This document shows, one piece after another, positions 35,328-45,011 of a stretch of DNA of 64,000 nt (the first letter of the stretch is position 1; each line of letters starts with the position of its first letter). The notes beneath the pieces are model-generated. The model made no database searches. It saw nothing but the letters and a program-made list of their open reading frames with translations, and was not told where the DNA came from. Source of the DNA: Vibrio japonicus (GTDB taxonomy: Bacteria; Pseudomonadota; Gammaproteobacteria; Enterobacterales; Vibrionaceae); the NCBI RefSeq assembly GCF_024582835.1, contig NZ_CP102097.1, positions 434,001-498,000 on the forward strand, given 5' to 3'. A program made the position numbers and the translations under genes.

Positions 35328-36099
35328 TACTGCTTTTCATAAGACCGTGGTCTATTCGATAGTCGGTATTATGTTGATCCCAATTCTAGCGACGTTTATC
35401 TACTCAATTTCTTCGCGCTGGGGAGCTACCATCCTACCCGATGGATTTACTTTAGATTGGTATGCAAAACTGCTCACAGACCCACGCTTTATTGAGTCGT
35501 TTGGCCGTTCGCTGTTTATCTGCTTGGCTTCACTCGCCCTTAGTGTTGTCTTAATTCTTCCGGCTATTTTTGTGGTGTTTTACTACTTCCCTAAACTCGA
35601 CAAGGTGATGAATCTACTCATCTTGATCCCGTTTGCGGTTCCACCTGTGGTTTCCTCTGTAGGGTTACTTCAGCTCTATGCTGATAGTGACGTGTCGTTG
35701 GTGGGTACTCCTTGGATTTTGATCGGCACCTACTTTACGATTGCACTGCCGTTCATGTATCGCGCGATTTCGAATAGCTTTGAAGCCATCAACTTACACG
35801 ATCTTATGGATGCCGCTCACTTACTCGGTGCTAGCACCTCAAAGGCGTTTTTGCTGATCATTCTACCGAATGTGAAAAAAGGCCTAATGGCATCGTTATT
35901 CTTATCATTTTCGTTCCTATTAGGTGAGTTTGTGTTTGCCAACATTTTAGTTGGGACGCGCTATGAAACACTGCAAATCTACCTATACAACATGCGTCAA
36001 ACCAGCGGCCATTTTACCTCTGCACTGGTTATGACCTACTTTCTGTTTATTTTCTTACTGACTTGGCTAGCAAGTCGCTTTAGCCGAGGAGCGCACTAA
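35314..36099 (+). CDS. phnV: ABC transporter permease, phosphonate type
   Basis: The second membrane subunit has 261 residues and six predicted helices, with the ATPase-contacting EAA loop at DLMDAAHLLGASTSKAFLLI (about 165-185). It starts inside the end of the previous permease gene and ends three bases before the ATPase gene. With the first permease it forms the translocation path for the substrate delivered by PhnS. Confidence 0.8.
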   Translation: MQNTNTAFHKTVVYSIVGIMLIPILATFIYSISSRWGATILPDGFTLDWYAKLLTDPRFIESFGRSLFICLASLALSVVLILPAIFVVFYYFPKLDKVMNLLILIPFAVPPVVSSVGLLQLYADSDVSLVGTPWILIGTYFTIALPFMYRAISNSFEAINLHDLMDAAHLLGASTSKAFLLIILPNVKKGLMASLFLSFSFLLGEFVFANILVGTRYETLQIYLYNMRQTSGHFTSALVMTYFLFIFLLTWLASRFSRGAH

Positions 36100-36101
36100 T
36101 A

Positions 36102-37121
36102 ATGAGCTACGTAACTGCAAAACAACTCACAAAATCGTTTGGTGACAACACCGTTTTTGAGAACATCCAGTTCCAGATAGAACAAGGAGAGTTTATTACC
36201 CTGCTTGGTCCTAGTGGATGTGGAAAGTCTACCCTCTTGCGCAGCCTAGCGGGTCTAAACCCAGTCGATAGTGGAGAGATTTGGGTCAACGGCGAAGAGA
36301 TCACGCACCAAGTGCCTCAAGAGCGTGGTATTGGTATGGTCTTTCAGTCATACGCACTTTTCCCAAACATGACCGTTGAAGCCAATATCGGCTTTGGTCT
36401 TAAAATGAAAAAGCTCCCGGCTGAAACCATCCAAACCGAAGTGGCGAAAGTGATTGAGCTAGTGGATCTGAACGGCAAAGAAAAACACTACCCGCATCAG
36501 CTTTCTGGTGGACAGCGCCAGCGTGTTGCTTTGGCACGTGCTTTGGTCGTAAAACCGCGCATTTTGCTACTGGATGAACCACTTTCTGCCCTCGATGCCA
36601 AAATCCGTAAACACTTACGTCAGCAGATCCGTGACATTCAAAAAGAGATGAATCTGACCACGATTTTCGTTACGCACGATCAAGAAGAGGCGATGATCAT
36701 GTCTGACCGAATCTTTCTTATGAATCAGGGTGAGATCGTTCAGGCCGGAACGCCAGAAGAGATCTACACACAACCAGCTAACGAGTTTGTGGCTGGATTT
36801 ATGGGCCACTACAACTTGGTAGAAGCCAGCAAAGCAAAAGCTCTCTTCAATATAGATACACCATGGAAGGTAGCAATTCGCCCAGAGTCCATTTACGTCA
36901 AAGAGGAGGGTCGACAATACGGCAACCATGTCTCCTCACCGCAACTGGCGACCATTAAAAATCATCAACTACTTGGTAATGTCATTCGCTATCAGGTCGA
37001 TGTAGATGACTGTGAGCTGACCGTCGATCTTCTTAACCGTTCTTCAGAACGACTGCTAGCCAACGGCAGTCAGTTAGAGCTATTGTTTAACCTAAATGAA
37101 ATCCAGCCAGTGAGAGTCTGA
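36102..37121 (+). CDS. phnT: ABC transporter ATP-binding protein, phosphonate type
   Basis: The 339-residue ATPase energises the importer from the cytoplasmic face. Motifs are complete: Walker A GPSGCGKST (36-44), Q-loop VFQSYALFPN, signature LSGGQ (134-138), Walker B ILLLDEP (154-160), D-loop SALD and H-loop FVTHDQEEA. A C-terminal TOBE-like regulatory domain follows from about residue 240. This is the MalK/FbpC/PotA subfamily typical of phosphonate, sulfate and iron importers. It is followed after one base by the HAD phosphatase gene. Confidence 0.88.
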   Translation: MSYVTAKQLTKSFGDNTVFENIQFQIEQGEFITLLGPSGCGKSTLLRSLAGLNPVDSGEIWVNGEEITHQVPQERGIGMVFQSYALFPNMTVEANIGFGLKMKKLPAETIQTEVAKVIELVDLNGKEKHYPHQLSGGQRQRVALARALVVKPRILLLDEPLSALDAKIRKHLRQQIRDIQKEMNLTTIFVTHDQEEAMIMSDRIFLMNQGEIVQAGTPEEIYTQPANEFVAGFMGHYNLVEASKAKALFNIDTPWKVAIRPESIYVKEEGRQYGNHVSSPQLATIKNHQLLGNVIRYQVDVDDCELTVDLLNRSSERLLANGSQLELLFNLNEIQPVRV

Positions 37122-37122
37122 T

Positions 37123-37785
37123 ATGTCTAACCCTTTGTATGTATTCGATATGGATGAAACGCTAATCAACGCCGATTGTGCAATGCTCTGGAACGCGTTT
37201 CTTGTCGATAAAGGTATTATTAACGAACCTGGCTTCCTCGAAGAAGATAAAAGGATGATGTCGCTTTATGCTAAAGGCGAAATGGATATGGAAGACTACA
37301 TCGAGTTTTCTATGGCTCCATTGGCTTCGCTTTCAACACACGAAGTGCAAACTCTCGTCGAAGAATGCGTGGAAACCCATATTCTTCCTAAGCAGTTTAA
37401 ACAGGCGAAAACGCTGATTGAACAGCTCAATAAAGATGGCGTAGACATGGTGATCATTTCGGCTTCTGTGGCGTTTTTGGTTAAATCGGTAGGCGAAAAA
37501 TTATCGATAAATCATGCACTCGGAATCGACCTAGTGGAAAAAGGTGGCTGTTATAGTTCTGAGATTCTGGGTGTGCCGAGCTATCGAGAAGGAAAAGTCA
37601 CAAGGCTGAAAGAGTGGTTAGCACAACAAAGCGAAACTTACTCGCAAGTTCACTTTTTCACGGATTCCATCAACGATTTACCACTGTGCGAAGAAGCCGA
37701 TTTTGCCTACTTAGTGAATCCTTGCCCCTTATTGAAGCAGCATGGGGGGCGAACAAATTGGACGATCCTCCAATGGAATGAGTGA
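37123..37785 (+). CDS. HAD-IB family phosphatase (phosphoserine-phosphatase-like)
   Basis: The 220-residue cytosolic enzyme has the four HAD motifs: DMDET (nucleophile Asp9, acid Asp11), the motif II serine in VIISASVAF, a lysine in YREGKVTRL, and TDSINDLPL. Its helical cap and length place it in the HAD-IB (PSPase-like) group. The group dephosphorylates phosphoserine, phosphocholine, phosphoethanolamine and similar small phosphate monoesters. It is the last gene of the importer operon. Together with the phosphodiesterase it could strip a phosphodiester to a free alcohol such as choline or ethanolamine. It is not PhnX, which belongs to a different HAD group. Confidence 0.8.
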   Translation: MSNPLYVFDMDETLINADCAMLWNAFLVDKGIINEPGFLEEDKRMMSLYAKGEMDMEDYIEFSMAPLASLSTHEVQTLVEECVETHILPKQFKQAKTLIEQLNKDGVDMVIISASVAFLVKSVGEKLSINHALGIDLVEKGGCYSSEILGVPSYREGKVTRLKEWLAQQSETYSQVHFFTDSINDLPLCEEADFAYLVNPCPLLKQHGGRTNWTILQWNE

Positions 37786-37850
37786 CATTGAAGTCGTTAC
37801 CCAATTTTTTCAGTCATTTAAAACGATCGAGCTAGTTATGGATATGCATC

Positions 37851-37866
37851 TGGCACGATGTTTTCA
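37851..37866 (+). promoter_or_regulatory. Sigma54-like promoter element
   Basis: TGGCACGATGTTTTCA matches the -24 half of the RpoN consensus perfectly (TGGCACG). Only one base of the -12 half is off (TTTC instead of TTGC), at the right spacing. The mismatch hits an important G, so activity is uncertain. It lies in a gene-free stretch and points at the structured RNA candidate. Confidence 0.35.
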
Positions 37867-37877
37867 TTATTGGAATT

Positions 37878-38088
37878 TATCTTTTCGATTTTGTAGTTTA
37901 AGTAATCGTGACGAAAGTGTTACTTTAAACACCATTGGTTACACTGCTATAAAGTGATTTCAAAGACCGCAATAGCTTTATAACAGTTTGGATACGGATG
38001 TTGGACCAACAATCTCCAAACAAACAACAATGTAATTATTGCCCATTTAGCCCGCATAGTTTGCCCACTATGCGGGTATTTTCTTTTT
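37878..38088 (+). ncRNA. Candidate structured small RNA
   Basis: This 210-base non-coding stretch contains a hairpin GTTTAAGTAA / TTACTTTAAAC (37896-37930, one bulge). A second hairpin, GTTTGGA / TCCAAAC (37986-38021), has an inner GTTGG/CCAAC. A strong terminator ends it at 38051-38088. A sigma54-like element lies 12-27 bases upstream of the proposed 5' end. It could instead be the 3' untranslated region of the phn operon, possibly processed into an sRNA. It is not similar to Qrr RNAs. The 5' end is inferred only from the promoter-like element. Confidence 0.35.
38051..38088 (+). terminator. Strong terminator after the candidate RNA/phn operon
   Basis: CCCGCATAGT (38051-38060) and ACTATGCGGG (38067-38076) form a perfect 10-bp stem with a six-base loop, followed by TATTTTCTTTTTT. 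Confidence 0.93.
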
Positions 38089-38131
38089 TAGAGCTAAGGA
38101 CTTAGTACCCAGCTCACAGTTTTCCAATAAA

Positions 38132-38147
38132 TTAATCACTTGATTAA
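38132..38147. promoter_or_regulatory. Palindromic candidate TetR operator
   Basis: TTAATCACTTGATTAA has perfect seven-base arms around a two-base CT centre, 81 bases before the tetR ATG. Related half sites (TTGATT, TTAATCAA) recur at 38172-38203. Position and symmetry suit autoregulation by the adjacent TetR protein. Confidence 0.5.
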
Positions 38148-38228
38148 ATAACGTTGAATTAATCCAGTGTTGCTTGATTCTGCATCGCTCTATAATTAAT
38201 CAACCGTTTAATAATTGAGGGCTTTCGG

Positions 38229-38888
38229 ATGACGATAGAACAACGCAAGGTTGGACGCCCTAGTGACAACATTGCCGCGCGGGAAAAGCTCATCCTCCAC
38301 GCCAGAGAACTGTTCACCGTGATGGCATACGATAAAGTCTCTACTCGCTTGATTGCCACTAAAGCCGGCGTCAACGTCGCGATGATCCGTTACTACTTTG
38401 GCAGTAAAGCCGGGCTTTTCGAAACCATGCTGCGTGAAACTCTCGCCCCAATTAAATTGCAAATGCAAAGGATGGTTGCTGACAGTTCGGAGAAAAACTT
38501 TTTCGACATCATGCGCACTTATTATAGGGAAATGATCAAAGTGCCACAGTTTCCCCGCCTCATCGCGCAAGTGATGTACATGCCCCAATCCGAAACTCAG
38601 CGCAAACTGCTCGAAAAAGTATTTGATGATATAAGCAAACCGATGCAAGGCGTCATGTTCGACAAACTCATCGAAAGCGGGATCTTAAGACGCGATGCCG
38701 ACCCAATACTCTGCCGCGTTTCTTATATCAGTCTGATGGTTTTCCCTTTTATCGCCCCACCAGCACTACTCGCCGTTCATGGCATTGAGTTACGCGAGGA
38801 ATTTTTGGATCGCTTGCTTGAACACAACATCAACCTTATGAAACACGGATTTTTAGATACCCAAGGCGACGCCCATGAAAATAAATAA
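38229..38888 (+). CDS. TetR-family regulator of the efflux operon
   Basis: The 219-residue product has an N-terminal TetR helix-turn-helix (STRLIATKAGVNVAMIRYYFGSKAGLFETML, about residues 37-67) and a variable ligand domain typical of the family. GAGGG precedes the ATG. Its end overlaps the start of the efflux adaptor gene by 14 bases, so it is the first gene of a tetR-MFP-RND operon and very likely an autorepressor. The inducer is unknown. Confidence 0.85.
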   Translation: MTIEQRKVGRPSDNIAAREKLILHARELFTVMAYDKVSTRLIATKAGVNVAMIRYYFGSKAGLFETMLRETLAPIKLQMQRMVADSSEKNFFDIMRTYYREMIKVPQFPRLIAQVMYMPQSETQRKLLEKVFDDISKPMQGVMFDKLIESGILRRDADPILCRVSYISLMVFPFIAPPALLAVHGIELREEFLDRLLEHNINLMKHGFLDTQGDAHENK

Positions 38889-40185
38889 AAAACTCCTGTT
38901 TTTTCCCGTACTTGCGCTAGGTATTATCGTGCTTGTTATTGCCATCAAACTCAAACCTGAGCTTCCTGTCAAACCCGCAGGAGACAGAGCCAGACTCGTT
39001 GAGACCATCCCCCTAGAGCTAAAAGCTATCGCCCCTGTTGCAGTCGGATTTGGTAAGGTCGCCCCAAAAGTTGAATGGAAAGCCATCGCGGAAGTGTCCG
39101 GGAAAGTCATCTACCGTCACCCTCGCCTTGAAAAAGGGCAGATTCTTAAAGCAGGCACGGAAATCTTGCGAATTGACCCGTTAGACTACGAATTAAAGCT
39201 GGTTCAAGCTCAGGCTGACTTAAAATCTTCACAGACCTCCTTAGCAAAACTCAACCAAGAAGAAGCGAATCTAAAACAAACACTCAAAATAGAGAAAAAT
39301 CGTCTTGTCATTGCGAATAAAGAGCTTGAGCGCGTCCGCAACCTTCGCCAAAAGAACTTAACCTCACAATCCAACGTGGATCAGCTCGAGCAGTCAGCAC
39401 TCTCACAACGTAAGCTGGTGCTCGATATTGAAAATCAAATCGGTCTAATGCCTGACGAGAAAAAGGTCGTCGAAGCTCTGATCAATGTGCGAACAGCAAA
39501 AGTGGAAGAAGCACAACGCTCTTTGGACAAAACGGTGATCACCTTACCGAGTGATTTGCGTATCGCTCAAGTGGATATCGAACAAGATCAAGTCGTCAAC
39601 ATTCAACAAACCATGTTAGTCGCCCACGGTATCAATATTATGGAAGTGGAAGCGCAGATGTCGATTCACGACATGCGAACTCTGGCCTCTAGCATGGGTG
39701 AATTTAGCCGAGACGAGTCAGGGATTCCTCAGCCAGATATGACCTTTATTCAAGCTGAAATTGAGCTTAATAGTGGTAACTTGCACGCCACTTGGCCTGC
39801 GCGTGTGTCACGAATCAGCGAGACCGTCGATCCAAGCCAAGCGACTGCTGGGGTAATCCTAGAGATTGAGCAGGATTACCGCGATCTGAGTCCGACGACG
39901 ATTCCACCGCTTGTCAACGGCATGTTTGTTCGAGCAAACATCGAAGGACAACAAAACCCAAGCTGGGTGATTCCGGAACGAGCCTTGCACGGAAACCACA
40001 TTTACATAAAAAATGACGACAATACGCTCGAGATCGTTCCCGTCGAGATCCTTTATCGCCGAGACAACCAGGTGGTGATTGATGGCGACTTAATGCAGGG
40101 GCAACGACTTATCGTCAACGACTTGCTGCCTGCAATTCAAGGTATGGCATTGAAAGAAGTACAGCAGGAGGATTCTGAATCATGA
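38875..40185 (+). CDS. RND efflux periplasmic adaptor (membrane fusion protein)
   Basis: The 436-residue adaptor has one N-terminal membrane helix (LLFFPVLALGIIVLVIAI) with no lipobox. A biotinyl-lipoyl-like region (AEVSGKVIYRHPRLEKGQIL), a long helical hairpin (about 105-215, rich in Leu, Lys, Glu and Gln) and beta-barrel/proximal domains follow. It links the RND pump to an outer-membrane channel. It overlaps tetR by 14 bases and the pump gene by four bases. No outer-membrane factor gene is nearby, so a shared TolC-type channel is likely. Confidence 0.85.
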   Translation: MKINKKLLFFPVLALGIIVLVIAIKLKPELPVKPAGDRARLVETIPLELKAIAPVAVGFGKVAPKVEWKAIAEVSGKVIYRHPRLEKGQILKAGTEILRIDPLDYELKLVQAQADLKSSQTSLAKLNQEEANLKQTLKIEKNRLVIANKELERVRNLRQKNLTSQSNVDQLEQSALSQRKLVLDIENQIGLMPDEKKVVEALINVRTAKVEEAQRSLDKTVITLPSDLRIAQVDIEQDQVVNIQQTMLVAHGINIMEVEAQMSIHDMRTLASSMGEFSRDESGIPQPDMTFIQAEIELNSGNLHATWPARVSRISETVDPSQATAGVILEIEQDYRDLSPTTIPPLVNGMFVRANIEGQQNPSWVIPERALHGNHIYIKNDDNTLEIVPVEILYRRDNQVVIDGDLMQGQRLIVNDLLPAIQGMALKEVQQEDSES

Positions 40186-43100
40186 TTCGTTTTTTCTCCA
40201 AACACCCGACCGCTGCCAATTTAGTCATGCTGTCTTTGCTACTGCTAGGGATCACTACTCTACCCAACATAAAACGAGAGACTTTCCCTGAATTTGATCC
40301 CCCATACATCATGGCCGGGGTGATTTATCCGGGCGCGTCTCCACAAGAGGTGGAAGAAAGTATCTGTGTCCGAATGGAGGACGCGGTAGATGGGCTTGCC
40401 AATATTGAAGAGACTCGATGCGAAGCAATCGAAGGATCAGCACGTTTAATTCTAAAACTGAATGAAAAGGCTGATATTGGCCGTATGCTGGTCGACGTTC
40501 AGACGCAAATCAATTCCATCAATGACTTCCCCAGCGAAATCGAATCACCTGTGGTTCGAGAACTGGATTGGAACGAGCCCGTCGTTGATGTCGCGATCAC
40601 CGCCGATACCACTTGGCCTGAGTTGAAAGCCTACTCAGAGCAACTTAAGAGGACGTTAAAGCTTGATTACGGTGTTTCTCTGGTCAGTGTGGCGGGTTTT
40701 TCCGACCACCAATTTCGTGTCGAGCTAGACAGTCAGGCCATGCGCCAACTGGGTTTAAGTGTCGCTGATATCGCTAATCAAATTGGTCGCCAAAACGTCA
40801 AACTGCCAAGTGGTAACGTTGAAACGCCTGATAAAAACTTTTTGATTCGTTTTGACGAGCGCAGGGTCACCCCCGAAGAACTTGAAACCATTGTGGTGGG
40901 CTCTGGTGAAAACGGCTCTATCATTCGTCTTAAAGATGTTGCAAAGATTACCGACCGATTCGAGCTAGATGAACAAAAAGTCCTGTTTGACGGCCACCCT
41001 TCTGCATTGCTCAAAGTCAGCAAAAATAAAGAAGACGACGCACTTCGAATCAAAGATCGAGTGGCGCAGTTTGTCGAAGATCAGCAAGCTATCGCACCGG
41101 ATGGCGTCAAACTCGAACTCACCAACGATCTCTCTTCCGTCCTATGGGATCGTCTCACTATGATGGTTCGTAATGGCTGGCAAGGTATCGTTCTTGTCTT
41201 TGCCACCATGTGGCTATTCTTTAGCTTAAGGTATTCGTTTTGGGTTTCAGCAGGCTTGCCTGTCGCGTTCTTGGGTGGGCTATTCCTGATGGCTCAACTG
41301 GGTTTGTCTATCAACATCATGTCGCTCGTCGGACTACTGATGGCGATTGGTATCATGATGGATGATGCCATTGTGATTGCCGAGTCGATCGCATCCCATA
41401 TTGACCGAGGGGAGGACATCGACAATGCCGTGATCAAAGGCGTGAAAAAAGTGTTCCCAGGCGTGCTCTCGTCTTTCCTAACCACGGTCTGTATCTTTGG
41501 CAGTTTGTTGTTCCTAGAAGGTGAAATGGGTGCGGTACTCAAAGCCGTACCACAAGTGTTGATTTTAGTCTTAACACTCAGCTTGATTGAAGCGTTTCTC
41601 ATTTTGCCTAACCACCTTTCGCACTCGCTACACAAAGCCAAACAAGCAAGAAAAACCGCTAAATTTAAAACAAAATTTTTGGCTAGCTTCGAACAGTTCC
41701 GCAACACTAGACTGGTCTCATCCGTAGAGACAGTGGTTGAATACCGATATGCGTTCTTAGGGGCCATCGTCACTTTGCTATTAGTCTCCATCGCGACCAT
41801 CGCAGGAGGAATACTTAAATTCCAACCTTTCCCTGACTTAGACGGCGATATCGCAGAAGCGCGCATCATACTTCCACCCGGTGCGTCTCTTTCACAAACG
41901 GAGAAAGTGGTTGAGAAAGTGGTCTCTTCTGCACAAAAGCTGGCTATCGAATGGAGCGAATCAAACGAGAATGGCACGCCCTTGGTTGAACATATCACCA
42001 GTCAATTCAACGTCAATGCGGATGCCAGTGAATCTGGACCACACATTGCGACGGTTCGACTGGATTTATTGGGTGCGGAGATCAGAAACACTCTTATTGA
42101 CGAGTTTGTTGCCGCGTGGCGTGAAGACGTAGGCGAACTCGCAGATCCAATCTCTCTGGTTTTTAAGCAACCGACGGTTGGTCCCGGAGGTAGAGCGATT
42201 GAAATTCGCGCAAAACACGACGATTTGGATGAACTCAAAGCAGCTTCGGTAGACATTCAGCAATACCTGAACGAGTTCGATGGCGTTCACGGCGTATTGG
42301 ATGATATGCGCAAAGGCAAAGAAGAAATATTGGTTAAACTTCGCCCGGGAGCTGAAGCGTATGGCATAAACGGCCAACTTGTTGCGGGACAGCTTCGTGC
42401 GGCTTTCTTTGGGCAAACGGCAGATGAAATTCAAGTCGGCGTCGAGAATATCTCAATCGAAGTACGATTAAACAAAATACAAGCTGGCGATTTACAGCAG
42501 CTTGCTAACTTTCCGATCATGATGCCTGATGGTAGCCAAATCCCACTCGCCACCTTAGCAACGCTAGACTTTCAGCGTAATTATGTGCGAATTCAGCGTA
42601 TTGATGGACTACGGACGATCAGCGTATTTGGAGACATTGATAATACCAGAGCCAATTCGACGGCAATTATCCTAAAATTCCAGCAAGAAGAAGCGCCAAA
42701 GCTTATGGCTAAGTACCCAGGGCTGCGTTTTGATTTTGAAGGTGAAACCAAAGATGCCGCAGAGACAGGCACGTCAATGGGTAAAGGCTTCTTGCTCGGC
42801 CTGTTTGGTGTGTTTGTGATATTGAGCTATCAATTCCGCAGTTATCTTGAACCTTTCGTCGTCATGCTGGCTATTCCCCTCGCATTTATTGGTGTCGTTT
42901 GGGGACACATCCTGCTGGGTCACTCACTCAGCATGCCGAGTTTGATGGGGTTTGTCTCACTGGCTGGGATTGTCGTCAACGACTCAATACTGTTGGTTCA
43001 ATACATACGACATCACGTTGATGAAGGTGATAGCGTCCACGATTCTGTCGTAAAAGCGAGCCGAGAACGCTTTCGTGCAGTATTCTTGACCTCGATGACC

Positions 43101-43283
43101 ACCGCAGCCGGGTTGCTGCCTTTGCTCACGGAAACCAGCCTTCAAGCGCAAGTCATTCAGCCGTTGGTTATCTCTATCGTATTTGGCATTTTTGCCTCTA
43201 CTTTGCTGGTACTATTTATTATCCCTGCCGCTTATGCCGTCCTCGCCGATTTCGGGTTGGTACACAAGCATGAGAAGATTTAA
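40182..43283 (+). CDS. RND-family efflux pump
   Basis: The 1033-residue inner-membrane protein has the 12-helix RND layout with two large periplasmic loops. Visible motifs are the first helix and loop start (YPGASPQEVEESICVRMEDAV) and the proton-relay acidic pair in helix 4 (IGIMMDDAIVIAES). The C-terminal half repeats the pattern (SLAGIVVNDSILLVQY, SMTTAAGLLPLL). It follows its adaptor with a four-base overlap. The subfamily is the hydrophobic/amphiphilic exporter group, but substrates cannot be predicted. A second, more distant pump of this type lies at 51-54 kb. Confidence 0.9.
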   Translation: MIRFFSKHPTAANLVMLSLLLLGITTLPNIKRETFPEFDPPYIMAGVIYPGASPQEVEESICVRMEDAVDGLANIEETRCEAIEGSARLILKLNEKADIGRMLVDVQTQINSINDFPSEIESPVVRELDWNEPVVDVAITADTTWPELKAYSEQLKRTLKLDYGVSLVSVAGFSDHQFRVELDSQAMRQLGLSVADIANQIGRQNVKLPSGNVETPDKNFLIRFDERRVTPEELETIVVGSGENGSIIRLKDVAKITDRFELDEQKVLFDGHPSALLKVSKNKEDDALRIKDRVAQFVEDQQAIAPDGVKLELTNDLSSVLWDRLTMMVRNGWQGIVLVFATMWLFFSLRYSFWVSAGLPVAFLGGLFLMAQLGLSINIMSLVGLLMAIGIMMDDAIVIAESIASHIDRGEDIDNAVIKGVKKVFPGVLSSFLTTVCIFGSLLFLEGEMGAVLKAVPQVLILVLTLSLIEAFLILPNHLSHSLHKAKQARKTAKFKTKFLASFEQFRNTRLVSSVETVVEYRYAFLGAIVTLLLVSIATIAGGILKFQPFPDLDGDIAEARIILPPGASLSQTEKVVEKVVSSAQKLAIEWSESNENGTPLVEHITSQFNVNADASESGPHIATVRLDLLGAEIRNTLIDEFVAAWREDVGELADPISLVFKQPTVGPGGRAIEIRAKHDDLDELKAASVDIQQYLNEFDGVHGVLDDMRKGKEEILVKLRPGAEAYGINGQLVAGQLRAAFFGQTADEIQVGVENISIEVRLNKIQAGDLQQLANFPIMMPDGSQIPLATLATLDFQRNYVRIQRIDGLRTISVFGDIDNTRANSTAIILKFQQEEAPKLMAKYPGLRFDFEGETKDAAETGTSMGKGFLLGLFGVFVILSYQFRSYLEPFVVMLAIPLAFIGVVWGHILLGHSLSMPSLMGFVSLAGIVVNDSILLVQYIRHHVDEGDSVHDSVVKASRERFRAVFLTSMTTAAGLLPLLTETSLQAQVIQPLVISIVFGIFASTLLVLFIIPAAYAVLADFGLVHKHEKI

Positions 43284-43305
43284 AGAAAAATAACTCAGGA
43301 ACCCC

Positions 43306-44637
43306 ATGACTACTGTTGATACTCAAAAACTTTTAAACGACTTCCCGTTAGTTAGACAACTTGTCAACCTCGAAGAAGTCTCTTGGTTTAACCCTGCTGT
43401 CACTCGCTTGGAAGACGGCTTACCTTATGTTGGCTTAAACGAATCTGATATACGCGATGCCAGCGAAAGGTTAGCTCGCTTTGCACCCTATTTAGCCATA
43501 GCCTTTCCAGAAACAGCAGCAAATAACGGGGTTATTGAGTCTGAACTTGTCGAAATTCCTAACATGAAGAATCGATTAGAAAGTGAATATGGCGTCACGA
43601 TTGCAGGCCAACTCCTTTTGAAAAAGGACAGCCACCTGCCTATATCGGGATCGATTAAAGCCCGTGGCGGCATCTATGAAGTACTCACCCACGCAGAGCA
43701 GTTAGCGATCAATGCTGGAATGCTGAAGACCTCCGACGACTACAGCAAATTATATAGCCATGAGTTTCGTGAATTTTTTAAACAGTACAGCATTGCCGTT
43801 GGATCCACTGGCAACTTAGGGATGTCGATTGGCATCATGAGTGCGAAGCTTGGTTTTTCTGTCTCCGTCCACATGTCGGCTGATGCTCGTCAATGGAAGA
43901 AAGACAAACTGCGCTCCCACGGAGTGAACGTCGTCGAGTATGAACAAGATTACGGCGTCGCGGTTGAACAAGGGCGTAAAGAAGCAGAAAAAGATCCAAG
44001 TTGCTTTTTTATCGATGACGAAAACTCAAAAACACTATTTCTTGGATACTCGGTAGCGGGTGAACGAGTCAAAAAGCAATTCGAAGAAAAAGGCATTGTT
44101 GTTGATAAAAACCACCCTCTTTTCGTCTATTTACCCTGTGGCGTAGGTGGCGGACCTGGTGGCGTCGCGTTCGGCCTAAAGATGGCATTTGGTGACCACG
44201 TTCATTGTATTTTTGCCGAACCAACCCATTCACCTTGTATGTTGCTTGGGGTTCATACTGGATTACATGACGGCATCGCAGTCCAAGATCTTGGTATCGA
44301 TAACATTACTGCCGCAGACGGTTTAGCCGTCGGGCGTGCTTCCGGTTTCGTGGGTCGTGCGATGGAAAGACTCTTAGATGGTTACTACACCCTTTCTGAC
44401 GAGCGAATGTATCAATTACTGGGGCAACTAAGCCAAACAGAAGATATCCAACTAGAGCCATCCGCACTGGCTGGGATGATGGGGCCTGTAGTCGTGAGTC
44501 GCGCTCAAAGTTATCTGACACGAATGAACTTTGATGCTAAAGCGATGGAACAAGCAACGCATTTAGTTTGGGCGACTGGCGGTGGTATGGTTCCTGCGCA
44601 AGAGATGGAAAGCTATCTGAACAAAGCCGCTATTTAG
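43306..44637 (+). CDS. dsdA: D-serine ammonia-lyase
   Basis: This PLP enzyme deaminates D-serine to pyruvate and ammonia, detoxifying and using D-serine. The 443-residue product matches E. coli DsdA in length. The PLP lysine is Lys118 in SGSIKARGG; the cofactor phosphate loop is CGVGGGPGG; other motifs include [11 protein letters not shown] and [17 protein letters not shown] precedes the ATG. It starts 23 bases after the RND gene and could be read from that transcript, but no dsdC or dsdX gene is adjacent. Confidence 0.95.
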   Translation: MTTVDTQKLLNDFPLVRQLVNLEEVSWFNPAVTRLEDGLPYVGLNESDIRDASERLARFAPYLAIAFPETAANNGVIESELVEIPNMKNRLESEYGVTIAGQLLLKKDSHLPISGSIKARGGIYEVLTHAEQLAINAGMLKTSDDYSKLYSHEFREFFKQYSIAVGSTGNLGMSIGIMSAKLGFSVSVHMSADARQWKKDKLRSHGVNVVEYEQDYGVAVEQGRKEAEKDPSCFFIDDENSKTLFLGYSVAGERVKKQFEEKGIVVDKNHPLFVYLPCGVGGGPGGVAFGLKMAFGDHVHCIFAEPTHSPCMLLGVHTGLHDGIAVQDLGIDNITAADGLAVGRASGFVGRAMERLLDGYYTLSDERMYQLLGQLSQTEDIQLEPSALAGMMGPVVVSRAQSYLTRMNFDAKAMEQATHLVWATGGGMVPAQEMESYLNKAAI

Positions 44638-45011
44638 ACTCCGACGTAGATACAACACGCCATTGAGCAAAAGGATGTTTAGTGGCGTTTTTGTTTCCAA
44701 TGTACGGAAATGACCCAGTAACTTGGCGTAGCCACGTGATTCAATAATTTCTATCCTGACAACAAAAATGTTTTGCTTTCAAAAGCCGCATCTGGTGTTG
44801 CGCGAGAAAAATTATCCACTTAATATCGCGTTGCTTCTTGATGATAGCCAATCCGAGTACATCACAGCGTGTTTTGTGGCAAGGCGATAGAGCAACTATC
44901 CAAGAGTGACTTTGACTGCGCAATTGCGCTTTTTTTGACGCTCCACTTTTCATCATTACCTCACTAAACATAGTGCGAATGAAAAGTGCCTTTACACGCT
45001 GGAGGTTTACT
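44638..45011. other. Non-coding region between dsdA and the decarboxylase gene
   Basis: The dsdA terminator lies at the start. A 76-codon minus-strand frame (44741-44971) has no ribosome-binding site or recognisable domain, and I do not call it. The rest probably carries the promoter and leader of the decarboxylase gene. Confidence 0.5.
44657..44692 (+). terminator. Terminator of dsdA
   Basis: ACGCCATTGAGC can pair with GTTTAGTGGCGT over 12 positions including three G-T pairs, with an eight-base loop, followed by TTTT. It lies 20 bases after the dsdA stop. Confidence 0.7.

Noticed and set aside
37742-37957. 71-codon frame overlapping the end of the HAD phosphatase gene
   Set aside because: It begins inside the HAD gene in another frame, has no ribosome-binding site, and runs into structured non-coding sequence.
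44741-44971. 76-codon minus-strand open frame before the decarboxylase gene
   Set aside because: No ribosome-binding site or recognisable features; it overlaps the likely promoter of the decarboxylase gene.
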